Assembly: GCA_028095005.1 (NCBI GenBank)
Contig: CM051463.1
Coordinates: forward strand, 2,960,295-3,024,294
Source: Rhynchospora pubera
Lineage: Eukaryota; Streptophyta; Magnoliopsida; Poales; Cyperaceae
Length of the DNA stretch: 64,000 bases
Direction of reading: 5' to 3'
A program made the translations under genes and the position numbers. Below the pieces are notes generated by a model. It was not told where the DNA came from. It saw only the letters and a list, made by a program, of their open reading frames with translations, and ran no database searches. Of this stretch, positions 32,233 to 44,990 are shown one piece after another (the first letter of the stretch is position 1; every line of letters starts with the position of its first letter).

Positions 32233-34649
32233 ATGGCGACAACCTCACTGGCACTGCCCAAGTCATCTTGTACAAGCTCACTAGGCCTGATCTGATCTCG
32301 CCCTTTCTCAGAATGCGCCTTTGACGGATCAGCAAAAGGCTGCCGTTTCTGAGCGGCCATTCCCTCCTAATCTGGTGACTTACTTTATTAAAAAGTGTGG
32401 CTACCAAGACAAAAACACTGCATGAAGTTCTTCTAATGACTGGAAGAACTAATAGAAAGGTACTCCTTATTAATCGACCCCAAATATCATTCTTTTGAAA
32501 TTGAATAAGGCAAGCACATCTGGAAGAACGAATCCAGTGTTGCATAAAACTTGATAAGTTCTCTTTTATGTCAAAACTATGTAGGTATCATCAAGCTTCT
32601 ATGCACCAAACATGAACATTGGGAATGAACAATTTCTACCGCTACTGAAACGTCTGGATGACTGTATCTCGTAAGCTCATTATTATTGTTCTTTTTTTTT
32701 AATCTCACTTTGTGTTCTGTTGCCCCTTTTTTGATAGTTGGAATTTTGCTAGTTGACTTTTGGGTGAATATAGGTATGTGGAGAGCAACCCCCAGTATGC
32801 AGAGTCTGGTGTTTACTTGGTTAAATTTCGTCAGCTTCAGGTACAAATTTAAAATGACAAATTTATTATTTTACTTGTCTTTTTGAAAAGTAAATTGTTA
32901 CTAAAATACAAAAACCAAGGAATCTGTTCTTCCTTGTCTGGTAACCCAGCATTGGACTAATAAGACACAGTAACTTTTTGGGTACTTTTACTGTTTATTT
33001 GGTTCATCTTAATGTTTAAGCCAAATAACTAAATAAATACTGATCCCTAATATTTAGGGCAAGATTTATGTATTTAATGATCTTCTACATCATCTAAGGC
33101 TAATAATGGGAAGGAATCTAGTGCCTAATGTCATCTTTACTTCTTTACTATTACTATTGTTTTCCTTGTGGGTTTTGTTTTATTGTAGATGTGTGATGCC
33201 TTTTATTCTATAAAGCTAGACAAACTATGTGCAACAATGTCAAAAAAAAAAAAAAATTATAAATCCTACTCTTAAATGCAAACTATATGTGAAAAGCATT
33301 GCAATCGTTCCTTTCAGGTACAAGCAGCAATTAAAGGCAGTACTGCTGGGAAAACTATTGCTTCAGGGGGGGTAGAGGAATCAATAATTTATGTTCGTTT
33401 CAAGGCAGCAGCAAGCGAGGTACCTGCTTATCAAAATTACTGATGAAGGAGCTCATACAAATGAGACATCCACATGCATTCTTATGTATTATGCTATGTC
33501 AGCATTTAAATATCCCCATTGCAATTTTATCATTTCATGTATTTTGTCAAAGTTTTAAGTAGCGGTGATTAAACATTTTTGGTGTGTTTTTCAGCTGTAA
33601 TACATGATATATTCAAAACTGTCCGACATAGCGGTTTTAAGTTTTAACAGATTATCAGACGATATTTAAAAACTGTCCAGTATTAATTCATGGCTTTGAT
33701 AATATGTCATTTTTATCTTTTTGTTTTGTACTGCTGAACTATTTAAGTATATTGTGTATTATTATTAAGATACAGATGTATTAATTATGAATTTATGATT
33801 GATGTTTTGTCATCTCAAATAAATGATATGATAAAAATATGCTGGTATGGTAGTTATCGACCGTTTTATCACTGATAAAACACAAAATCATCCCCCAACC
33901 GCTAAACTGTGTAAACTGCTCTTTGAAAGCTTCATATTTTATCATATTTAAATAGCACTTTTAGTGAATTTTTTTTCTTTCTAATAACAAGGTCATGATA
34001 TGCAGCTGAAACCAATACTTGGAGAAATTGAAGGAAGAGCTTCTAGAAAAGAGTTTGCACAAATTCTTTCAGAATGTCACAAGTTGTATTGTGAACAGAG
34101 GTTGTACTTGGTTGGTATTCTTTCATTTTTAGTTTGCAGTTTCTAATTGATGTTATGGTTTTTGTCCTATATAATTTTAATTTGGTTGTTTGCTTATGTG
34201 TAGATAAAAGGTATTGTACAGCAGCGGGTCTTGGATTATGCTAAAAAGGAACCATTGCCTTCATTAACTAGGTCTGGCTGTGCATATTTAATGCAAGTAA
34301 GTTGCTTCCTTTCTACTATGGGACTCATGTTTTATAGTAATATACTAATATCTTTTTGGAAAGATTGTCCTTTACCAAAATGTGCCTTTTTTATTACTAT
34401 GCATACCCTTATTGAAGTAGACATATCCTATACATGAAATGCTAGGTTTTATTTGCAACTTTGATGGGAGATTGGTCAATATTTGTGAAAACATATAAAA
34501 TCACATTTATTAAATGATTGATTGTTTAGCAACTATGGAAGTTGCCTAGTTTGCTTCCGCTCATTTGTTATCTAGTTCCTGCAGACACATGCTGAGACCT
34601 ACTGACTTTGTGGTCAGTTGTGTATTTTCTTGACTCTTGCAGTACATTT

Positions 34650-34705
34650 ACCCCAACTTGTTTGGGACAAAAGGCTTAGTTGTTGTTATTGTTGCTTGCG
34701 GTACA
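34650..34705 (+). repeat. SINE/LINE-tail-like fragment in COG3 intron
   Basis: CCCCAACTTGTTTGGGACA followed by GGCTTAGTTGTTGTTATTG resembles the 3' end of common plant SINE/LINE repeats, which finish in (TTG)n. Only this tail-like part is recognised. Confidence 0.45.
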
Positions 34706-36610
34706 TTCAATTATTATAAAGTAATTTTGAATAATTATCAGGTATGTCAGTTTGAGCACCAGCTCTTTGATCACTTCTTCCCATCATCTTCTAAAGATGT
34801 ATCAAGCTTGGCTCCCTTAATGGATCCTTTGTATGCTCCTTTCTCTTTATCATTTGAATTTTTCTATTACCCTATCTCAACAACAAGCCAGCGGCAAGAT
34901 TGGTATATTTCTTGAACCATATGATATGATGAAGTTCAGTGTTGAATTTTTTTCCCAAGCAGGCCTGACATAGAGGCCTATAAACAATAAGTTGTTGGAT
35001 GCTCAGTTATATTTGAGCTTCATAACATTTATGGTTAAGAAAATTAAACTTTCTAACTTTAAGCATTAACATTTAATTAAACTGAAACGTGCCCTTATCT
35101 GTGTGAAACTAAGTAACTGACTAAATTTCATTTTGGCAGATGCAATTATCTGTACGACACATTACGACCAAGGCTGATACATGAGGCCAACCTGGATGCC
35201 TTGTGTGAACTTGTTGAAATACTAAAAGTTGAGGTCCTTGGTGAACAGCTGAGCAGGAGAGGTGAATCGGTTGCTGGGCTACGGTCTACACTGCAGAGAA
35301 TCTTAGCTGACATCCATGAGAGACTTGCCTTCTGTGCTCGGACCCACATCCGCGAGGAGGTAAACATTCATTCAGAGATCTTCTTTTTGAACACTTGAGT
35401 CTAAGTGTGATGTTTTACATGAATAGGAATGGACAACCCAATAAATTGTTGAAGTTTATTGTATATTCCTGTAGTATGATGCATATCTCACATGCTCAAA
35501 TATATGCGAAAGAATGAACTGTGATTTTGTTTTAGTTTATCTAATGAATTATTACATTCAGTTTTCCTGTTAGTTTCCACATTCTGTAGAGAGGTTAGTT
35601 TGGGATCTTTTAAGGTAAAAGGAGAAGGGTAGTCCATGAAAGAGATTTTTCCTGGTTTTTAATTTGTAGGCTATGCTTAGGGTAGCAATCTCCCATCTGA
35701 CCCGGCCATTGACTTGTCATGTCAACCCCACCTAACCTGACTAAGACCTGACATGGTGCTTTAGTGTTCTCACATGTCACCAGTTTGCAGCTCATGACTT
35801 ATCTATAATGACCTAATTATCAGGAGTAGACATGGAAGTAACAAATATAGTGATCGACTGATTGGGATGGGTGTTCATTAGTGAACATGAAAATAATTTT
35901 AAAAGAATCAAACTGTCACGTTTGGGTTTGGACTCATACTGTTGTTGGCTGACTGTGCTACAACTTAACCAAACTAACTTCTATCTTGTGTCTATTGTGC
36001 CAATTTATGATGCTATTATTTGAAATATGTGTTAGGTCTTATCAACACAACCATGCCCATCTTATGTGTGACATATGACCTTAAATACACCTTTTAGAAT
36101 TTCGTGTTTTATGCTCAGGCAACTGGTAGTGGACTTCTTTTATTTGCATCTACTTATAAATCTAAAATCCTATGAGAAATTAGTATTTTCTATTTTTCAA
36201 CAGATTTCGAATTATTGTCTGTCAGATGAAGATCTAGACTACCCCAAGAAGCTGGAAAGAACTGTGGAGGAAGCTTCCACTCCTCCTGTAAGTGATACTG
36301 TCTGAACAGATTTGCTATGTTTATTAGGGGTATTTTGATGTATCTGAAATTAGCTTGTACCCTTGCAAAATGCTTATGTGGTGCAGTGCTCTTTCCAAAC
36401 ATAGTAATTATGCATCAGTCCTACCTAACATGGCATGCATCTTGGATACCTCTCGTTACTGTCCAAAGTACTCTCCAATTGCATCTTTACTCACCAACGA
36501 AAGGTTTTGTTAGGTTTGTAGATCAGCAGAGAAGGACGTATTATTCTTTCTATATTTTAGATGGAAAATGGACTTCTTGTTTTCCTGTGTTATATTTAAT
36601 ATTTTAGATG

Positions 36611-36950
36611 AAACTGTTTTCCTTTTTCATAGCTATTTTTTTCTTTTAAATAAAAACCTTGATGACTGATGTTGTATTTACCCTTTAAATCGTTATTTAC
36701 TCATTTGTAGAATGAGGACAACTTGGATGTGTATGAAACGTGGTTCCGGCCACTGGAAAAAACCAGTTTCATGCCTTTTAAAACTGTTTTCTTTTTTCAT
36801 AACTATTTTTTTTCAAAAGAAAAACCTTGATGACTGATGTGGTATTTACCCTTTTAATCGTTATTTTCTCATTTGTAGAATGGGGACAACTTGGATGTAT
36901 ATGAAACGTGGTTCCGGCCACTGGAAAAAACAGTTTCATGCCTTTCAAAA
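36611..36950 (+). repeat. COG3: Tandem duplication of an intron-exon border in COG3
   Basis: About 168-170 bp holding the 3' end of an intron and the first half of the next exon occurs twice. The exon begins at 36711 (AATGAGGACAACTTGG) in copy 1 and at 36879 (AATGGGGACAACTTGG) in copy 2. Copy 1 has an extra base in its A-run near 36762 and lacks the second half of the exon. Only copy 2 continues into coding sequence. Both retain an AG acceptor. Confidence 0.9.
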
Positions 36951-38100
36951 CTGTACCACCGCCTTGAACCAGCAGTGTTTACAGGATTAGCCCAGGTACA
37001 CATTCTCATTCCAACAATAAGAAGTTCATAATTCCTGGGGTTTAATCATGCTCTGATGCCTTTTGACTTTTGTATTTTTGCTGAGCCCACTTTCTTTTCC
37101 TTGTGCATCTAGGAAGCTGTGAATTTTGTTCAATATCTATCCAGGTTTGTCAGAAATTTTTTATTACTAATTGGATTCAGTCAATTTATTGTTTAATTTG
37201 GCTTTCTCCATAACAAGAACTAAAATTGTTTGGTTGGCACTATAACAAAATTTTAATTCTGTAGCTGTTATATTGTGTTGTGCAGCTTATAACTATTACG
37301 AGCTTTGGTTGGGTGTAGATTATAAGGGATTTTAGGGGACTGGTTTGAACCTTCCTTGGTGAAGAAGAATAGAGAAAAGGGAGAAGAGAGAGATAAAAAA
37401 CAGAAGACTATCTTTATTTTCTGCTTAACCCTAATACAATCCTGAGCTCATATTATATAGAGCTTTTCTTTAATATGGTAATATATCACCATAATACTTT
37501 CCATCTATCCATCAGCCAACTAAAGAAATGAAAAAGATACATAATATTTTTAAAATCAAATAAAAGCTAATATATCTGTTTTTGGTGCAAACTATAATCT
37601 AATTATTGTGACTTATTCTATTCTGATGCTTCCATTAACGACCTATAACAATAACAGCAGTAACTCTGTGCTATTAAACAGAATGCAAGCAAATCCATTG
37701 CAAAGAAATCAGGACAAATGGATGGTCAACTTTTCCTTATCAAGAATCTTCTCATTTTAAGGGAGCAGGTACTTTGCATAGTTATAAAAAATTACACAAG
37801 AATATTCTTCAATCTCTTTTTAGGGCAAATTTAAGATAAATTCGTTTAGGAAGTACCTATTTCCAATTATCATGCATAATGGCATTACAGCAAGTGAAAT
37901 CAGTTTGTGATTAAAATAAAACTTGGGATCATTATAAGCCATGAACTTTATTATATGCTCCTAACTGATATTTTCCTATCTTTTGGACAAAATTACCCTG
38001 GATTTGTATTCTGAAGAATAGTTCTTGGCCAGATTATCTGTTTCAAAATGGGATGTTGAAATTGAATTGTCTTAAATCATGTTTGAGATGCTTTCGTGTA

Positions 38101-38281
38101 CATTTGGTGCTTTTATGTGTTCACAGAAGTTCATTCTTTAATCCAAATATTTGTTCATACCAACATGGCCAGATTATCTATACTAATACCAACATTTGGT
38201 GCTTTTATGACTTCTCTCACATGTTGGTATGAACAAATATTTGGATTAAAGAATCGTAGTTCTTATTTGGTATTAGTATAG
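38101..38281. repeat. Complex inverted and direct repeat in COG3 intron
   Basis: 38133-38166 is the exact reverse complement of 38221-38254 (34 bp). 38178-38191 is the reverse complement of 38268-38281 (14 bp). CATTTGGTGCTTTTATG occurs at 38101-38117 and again at 38193-38209. Such mixed inverted and direct copies at short range are typical of replication template switching. The block lies in the interval where a 21-codon exon of COG3 is missing. Confidence 0.88.
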
Positions 38282-41200
38282 AATAATATAGTTTTAATAA
38301 CTTTTAGGAACACTTGAGGAGGATTTTGAGAGGCCAGGTGTCTCTATGTGATTGGTCGAGATCGACATCCCTAGCCAGAACAATCTCTCCTCGCATCCTT
38401 GAGAGTCAGATTGATGCAAAGAAGGTGAGTTGTTAAGGTAATAATGCAAATTTGGTGTAATTAAATTCAAACCCCTTTGTTATATCAAGGCTTTTTTGAC
38501 TGCATACGTAGTCTTTTATGGATTATTTTTTTTATTGAAAACTGCTTGTTGACTTCATTTTATTTTCTCATTTTGAGTTTACTTGTGTCTAAAATGATAT
38601 GAAATCGGCTCAAACCATGTCAACCCTACCTTTGAACATTTATGCTCTTTCTTTCTTTTCTTTTAAAAACAAAATCCATTTTATGGTGTTACATGGGTTG
38701 TATTTTAGAATTTGATCTTTTCCTTGATAAATATTTCAGGAATTAGAGAAAAGCCTAAAGGCCACATGTGAAGAATTTATAATGGCCATCACTAAATTAG
38801 TTGTGGATCCTATGCTTTTCTTCGTGACTAAGGTAAATGTACAATTTGCACCAGATTATAGGACCTTTTTCTCTTTTTCTGATATAAAAGCCTCCATTAT
38901 AATTGGCATTATGTTTTTTCCCTTAAAAACAATGAAGCTTCCAGAACTTCAAAGTTTGGATTGGGTCTGTTGTTGAGTTTTGAATTTGTGGTCTTGCTTT
39001 GTGTACAGGCTTAACTCTTCATGAATCTGTATTTAGGAGAGTTGCCTACAATAAAATATTCTTGTGGACTTGCAAATAACACCCAAAAATTCTTGCATTT
39101 GCCATTAAAATTAACATATGGCATTTTGGGCTTCATTGCCAAAGTGCTTGATTGTTTAAACCAAGTTAAGTCGAGGAAACATTGATTAAATTGTCCTGAA
39201 GTTTCATATTTACTGGAATAAATGTTATAGATGTCTTCATAAGGAATAAATGTAATTTGGAAATGTGATCTAAGCCTGCTTGTTTGGTTTTACATTTGTG
39301 GGCCGAGTAGGAAAAAGTTCTCTTTACACAGGGTTGATATCAAAATAGTTTCTGTAAGTTTGAAACCTACCGAGCTTTCTATCCAATTTGTTCACTTGCA
39401 GGGAAATAAAATTGTTTTTTAGTGTGAGAATTTAAAATATTTGATAAAATATAGATGTAGTGATCCACTTACACCTCGGGTGACATATCATGATAACTTT
39501 TATTACATTAATATTGATCTTGTTCATTATCACAAGTAAAACACATACATACAAACTTGTTGCTTTTAGAATTTAATTGGTACAAGATTAAAGGCCTGTT
39601 ATAATTAATTGCATCCATTGATTTTTTTTCTTTTCCGCCTCTTGATTGAGCATGAAATGAACTCCAAATTTTTATAATCTTGGATGAACAAATATTTCTT
39701 GTGAATTGTGAGGTCAATGGTTCAATTTTATATTTTATATAAAAAATTTTGAAATATTAATTTGTAAACTTAGATGTGTTGCCAGGAGTTGTAACATAAT
39801 TCTTTGTTATATAAAATACATCTTTCTAGTTATTTAATAAAAAGTTCTGTTATCTTAGATTATCTCAGAAAATGTTAGGTGTTGTTAAATATTTGTTAAA
39901 AATGTGTGCAACTTATAGGTGTCTTTTTGCAAAAGGCCTTCTATCTTCCTCTCTTTTCCTGATCATAATCCAGTTTCTGTTTTATATGGCTGTTGGTACC
40001 AACATCCATATTGTAGTCTCATCTTGCATTATTCATTTATTCCCTTGAATTCTTATCCCCATTCCACTTCTATTCCATTTTGTGGGTCAGAATTTGTACA
40101 GGTTGGAGCATCTAGCTTTCATTATTAGGCTAGATTACTTGAACACCTGCTACTGGAATCAGATCCCTGACGAAGTACATGGAATGTTCCACAAGTGTGT
40201 CAATAATGCAACCCACATATACTTTTATTTTATTAGATGCTTGCATAATGTGCAACAGTAATATGAAAAAGGGCTTATCAACCCCTTCCTGCTGTTCAGA
40301 TTTTTGTTTTGATTGTTTGCTCATGTGGTTGGGGTGGGTGTCCATGCTGTGGATCCAATGTTGTCCTTTGCATATTTCATTTCATTAATTATTGAGTAAA
40401 CAGTACTGTTCTCATCAAGCTACTGAATTGTGTGATGCTAATATGAGTTCGTATTTTGCAAGGTAACTGCGGTTAAAGCAGCACTCTCTTCTGCAAACCA
40501 GGGTCAGAAGTCTGATTCAGTCCTAGCCAAACCCCTTAAGAGCCAAGCATTTGCATCTCCAGATAAGGTGGCTGAAGTTGTTCAAAAGGTGAAAGTTAAG
40601 GCTATTTAGTTTTTGTTGTTTTGGTATAATAATTTTCTACCTTGCCACTGCTTATTGTTTAGCCTTGATAAGTGACTGGCTGGATTCAATTAGACAGCAT
40701 GGGCAATTTTAACAGGAAAAATGAGATGAAGTAATAAACATACAAATTTGCAACATAAAGGAACAGCCTCTCATGCTGGCTTGTTTTCACATTACCAGGT
40801 TAGAGATGCAATTGAGCAGGAGTTACCCAGAATCATGGACAAGATGAAGCTTTATCTTCAAAATCCATCTACCCGCTTGATCCTCTTTAAACCCATCAAG
40901 TGAGTATATCCCCAAAAAAAGTGTTATCTACCTTTTTCTATATTGACATCTACTCTAATATTCGAAAAAAAAAATAGCCCGTCTAAATTAGCTCCAAGTA
41001 TGCAACAGAGCCTTGAATGTGCAATTAAACCACAATACTTAATTCAGTTGAACTTAATAAACTTTGCAAGTTTGCATTATGCACCGAAACCTTCATTCTG
41101 ACCTTAATTATCCAATCTGCTTCATTAAAAGCAAATTCTGTGTTCTCTTTGTAGAACGAATATAATTGAAGCCCATGTGCAGCTGCAAAAGCTACTAAAT

Positions 41201-41284
41201 TCGGAGTATTCAGCTGAGGAAATACAGAGTATAGGCATTTTATCCATACAAGATCCACAGTCACAACTTGACAGTCTTTTGTAG

Positions 41285-42051
41285 TCCCAATTTCTCTATA
41301 TAGTCCACCTTATCTAATCTTTGCAATATGTTCTATTTTTTTTTTTTTTTTGGTTAACTTTCGACTGTTGCTATGATAGTGATCACCGGGTCCTCCATTG
41401 AGTAGAATTTTGTGTACTGTGGATGTCTGTGTCATTTGTTACATACAGCAAAAGAGCATTTTTTTTTTAATAACCTTTTTGGTGTGATACATGAAACTGA
41501 AAAATGAATTGCTGGTTCATATTAAAATAGATGTCCGTAATGTTCTTCCTCACATTTAAGACAACGTACGTACGGTTCATCAGAGATTTCATTAGGAATG
41601 TTATTTCGGTGATCGGCTTTTTCAATAATAGCAAGTAAAATTTCCCTTGGCAGAAAAGTGCCACTAATAAAGAAGAGAGTATTAGTTGAACCTAAGAAGT
41701 GCCACTACTAAAGTACGATAAGCTTTGAAATAGCATTTTAGCAATCAGAAATACCAAATCATGGTAACAATGGCCTAATTACAAAGAGACCTTTTTTGTT
41801 TCCATACTATATTACAGCTTATAAATTATAAAGAGGCTTTTTCATATTTCACGATAAAACGTTTTCGATATGCAGAACAGGTTTTGAACCACTATCATTC
41901 ATAAAAACCCTTTTTATCTTGTTCTTACCAAAAGAGCAAAAATTAAGAAGGGAATTGCACTATATTTCTCCAGAAGAAACTGATTCTCAACTATAGTATT
42001 TAACCCAACAATTTAGATATAAATCCGATAACTTAGTATCTACTCTTAGCA
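41285..42051. other. Convergent intergenic space between COG3 and FLZ gene
   Basis: The 3' flanks of both genes meet here. A T-run of more than 14 lies near 41337. No further gene is supported. Confidence 0.4.
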
Positions 42052-43098
42052 TTAAGCCGTGAGCAAGATCTTTTTGTGATGGTATGTTGGATTGACATTG
42101 GACTTGTTAGCTTGTTGACGGTGGTGATGATTCAAGCCAAGTCTCTTCCTCTTCGTGGCGGCTTCGACCTTCTCATCACTCAAAATTTGCTGGCATCGGC
42201 ACTCCTCACTGCAAAATCCTAAGTCACCTCTGTACAAAAGTTGGAATTTTTTGTTTATTAGTTGTTTCAGCACGTCAGTGATGTAGAAACAATTTTTTTT
42301 TAATTTCTAAGTTGTTTTCATGTATGTCATCAATGATAACTTTTAAGTATGAAATTTTTTATTTATTGGTTGTTTCCCTAGATATTGCAATCAATGATGT
42401 ATCAAATTATGCGGGTGCTAGCTGATGATACTTTACTTTTTAAATTCTATTACAAAATCAAAGGTTCAATCAATTGAACAAACAAAAGTATGGTGTTAGC
42501 TGAGAAAGGTCAAACCATCCTTAACATTCTTCTTTGGGTCATCTCTCTTGTGTATAATTTTGTTTAGTAGATTTTTACTTCAAGAAATAATGTAAGCTCG
42601 AGATTAAACAACTGATATTTAACATGCCTTATACAATTTAAGAGAAACCTTCAAGTTACTTTTGACTTTTGAGTTTTGATAAAGTAAATGGTCTAATAAA
42701 CGAAAACAAAGCACTTAGATTTGATCAGAACAAAGGATAAAACGTAAAGAAAGAAGCGAAATATAAAATAAGCAATCAGATAATTAAGATCAGTACCTAT
42801 ACATATAAACATCCATGTTAGGGCTTAACAACTTTCTGCAAAGGTAACAGGCCTTTAATAGCTCTTTGAATTTGCAAGGATTAACCATAGGCTTCAACAC
42901 TATGTTTGATCCCTGCATATGTTGATGTATCACTATCCGGAGGCCGACATGCCCATCTGGCGGTGATCGAATTCGACCGGGCAAATTTGTGACCCGATGA
43001 TGTCCCAAGATTTTCTTTTTTGCGTGAATCCTGATTGCTGTATCATCTCCACCCTCCTCCCCCACATGGAAGATGCTTCTCTTGCTTGAAAGCATCAT
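42052..43098 (-). CDS. FCS-like zinc finger (FLZ, DUF581) protein
   Basis: Two exons: 42797-43098 (302 nt, from ATG at 43098) and 42052-42229 (178 nt), with donor GTACTG and acceptor TTTGTACAG. The sum is 480 nt, a 159-residue protein. The FLZ domain spans about residues 78-122: CYLC, then DVYMYR split by the intron, then GDLGFCSEECRCQQI. The Cys pairs CX2C and FCSxxC are the zinc ligands. FLZ proteins are plant-specific adaptors that bind SnRK1 kinase subunits. The tail is basic (TKRKR). The upstream region holds a (GA)n tract near 43160, probably 5' UTR. No damage is visible, so this is the best-preserved intron-containing gene in the window. Confidence 0.9.
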
Positions 43099-44574
43099 CT
43101 TGAGAGGAGGGTGGAGAGATTGAAATCAGTTGAGGGAGGTTCCCACTTAAAGCACCGAGTAAGAGAGAGAGAGAGAATGTAGTAGTTTCGCTCTCCAGTT
43201 TCTTTTAAGGAGCGAGTTCTCCATTTTACACGTTGCGCCAGTTTGGGTGGGAGTTTATAGATTTCAAACGAGGACGTTATTCTATTGTTAATTTTAAATT
43301 TTGGGGCTACCAACTATTATTTAATAAGATCATTTCATTTAAACTCGTCTATTTAAAAACTTCATCAAGTATGTTAACTCCGTACAAAATATCTTGATAA
43401 AATTTATATATATATATTTGCACATGTAGCAAAAATCCGTCGGTGGACGAGCATAAACGGAAAGCACCATGGTTTGATAAAATAATGATTTTAATATATA
43501 TAAATGATAAGACTTGAGTAACTTAATTTCTTGACTAGAATGAATTATATTTAATTTAAAAATGATGGTTTCAAATTTTTAATCAGAAATTCACTTTTTA
43601 TTAAAAATATATAATGTACTTGTCGTGATCAATTTGCCCCCCAAGTTATGTTGGATTAATAAAAATTTTTAAAGTATCTCATTTAAAAACGTGCATCCAC
43701 CTTTTGTTTGAGGACAACTTGTCCGGATGTTATAATTATTTGGTCCTCTCCATTTTGAAAGAAAATGGAGGAAAGAGAATTGAGAGAGGATGAGGGAAGT
43801 GGGTCGGAACGAGTGATGGATATTAAACAATTTATGATGGAAAGTAATATTTAATAAGAAAACTCCACTCGTGGACACACTGGATTCAATCACATCTTTC
43901 ACATGACATTTTGTGAATTTTCTTTTGTGGCATTTGGCCCATGTGCTTTTCGAATCTTTATTTTTAGTCGATTATAATATTGTACTTGTACCTTTCAAGA
44001 GCAAATGCATTTGTATTATTATATGTGTTTACATTTGCTTCGTACTTTTCATGCCGAAAATATCTATTTATTGATTATTGTATTTATGGACGTCCTATCA
44101 AAGAACAGTCTGTCTATTTGTGGTACCAAATGTGAATTATGACGAAATAAACAAAACAAGGACGGCAAAAACAACAAAAGGAAAAAAAAATTGTATAAAG
44201 TTTTGTTGGACTATGATAAAAGATAATCACAAACTTAACCTTCTATATATTGTCATAATTTTGAGTAAGAGTGTATACAGCCGTAAGTCTTTCATTTTAT
44301 TAAGACAAAACTTTACAAGAAATTTAATTATACCTGAAATGCAAATGATGACACTAACAAACAAGGCCTAAAAGTTAGTGCTTTCAGATATTTAAAGCCA
44401 CACTAATATTCAAGGATAGTGGGTGTAGCAACATTTCTTGGGTCTGACCTTTTGTTTAATAAAGCATATTGCATTACGACAATACTAAATTTGATTTCTT
44501 TTTTTTTAATTCTTTTGTATATTTCTTTTTTAAATCATCTCCAACAAAAAGTTCTCGTGTTAATAAGGTTACAG
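43099..44574. other. FLZ 5' flank and intergenic DNA
   Basis: The first 150 bases contain the GA-rich 5' UTR/promoter side of the minus-strand FLZ gene. A short inverted word pair (CCTCTCCATTTT...AAAATGGAGGA) lies near 43745. No gene is supported in the remainder. Confidence 0.4.
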
Positions 44575-44575
44575 C

Positions 44576-44990
44576 TAAAAGCCTAAAAAATGGTGACAAA
44601 CAATAAAAGTGCCAATTTATGTCGTATTTAACACAGTTTTTGTTGTTAAATACTGGTCTGGTGACAAACTATAAAAGCCTAAAAAATGGTGACAAACTAT
44701 AAAAGTGCCAATTTATGTCGTATTTAACACAGTTTTTGTTGTTAAATACTGGTCTGGTGACAAACTATAAAGCCTAAAAAATGGTGACAAACTATAAAAG
44801 TGCCAATTTATGTCGTATTTAACACAGTTTTTGTTGTTAAATACTGGTCTGGTGACAAACTATAAAAGCCTAAAAAATGGTGACAAACTATAAAAGTGCC
44901 AATTTATGTCGTGTTTAACACAGTTTTTGTTAAAAGTGCCAATTTTGTGAAACTCAAAAAAAAAAAAAAAAATACTGGTCTGGTGTGAAC
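44576..44990. repeat. Minisatellite, about 96-bp unit, four copies
   Basis: The unit contains GGTGACAAACTATAAAAGTG, GTCGTATTTAACACAG and TACTGGTCTGGTGAC. Its marker word GCCAATTTATG occurs at 44611, 44707, 44802 and 44898, giving periods of 96, 95 and 96. A fifth, degenerate copy ends in an A-run. Copies are almost identical, which indicates recent expansion. Confidence 0.93.

Larger units (their letters stand above)
32233..41284 (+). pseudogene. COG3: COG3 (conserved oligomeric Golgi complex subunit 3) pseudogene
   Basis: COG3 (Sec34 family) belongs to the COG tethering complex for retrograde Golgi transport. The N-terminal exon (32233 on) reads MATTSLALPKSS, then stops at 32293. Downstream similarity continues in two other frames (PLTDQQKAAVSERPFP at 32318, VATKTKTLHE at 32397) with about 100 residues missing between. 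Further exons with GT-AG borders: 32585-32670, 32774-32840, 33318-33419, 34006-34110, 34204-34296, 34742-34830, 35140-35359, 36204-36287, 36879-36995, 37113-37144, 37682-37768, 38308-38424, 38740-38832, 40463-40588, 40799-40899, 41155-41284 (ends QSQLDSLL). Two 21-codon exons known from relatives are absent (after 32840 and after 37768). Exon 37113-37144 is 32 nt where 33 are expected, a frameshift. Most other exons are clean, so inactivation may be fairly recent. Confidence 0.88.

Noticed and set aside
32135..32545. A 136-codon open frame on the minus strand upstream of COG3 exons
   Set aside because: The plus strand of the same bases encodes recognisable COG3 N-terminal words (PLTDQQKAAVSERPFP, VATKTKTLHE), so the minus frame is an antisense shadow.
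44576..44990. CRISPR-like array
   Set aside because: It is a plant nuclear tandem repeat with no unique spacers between repeats.
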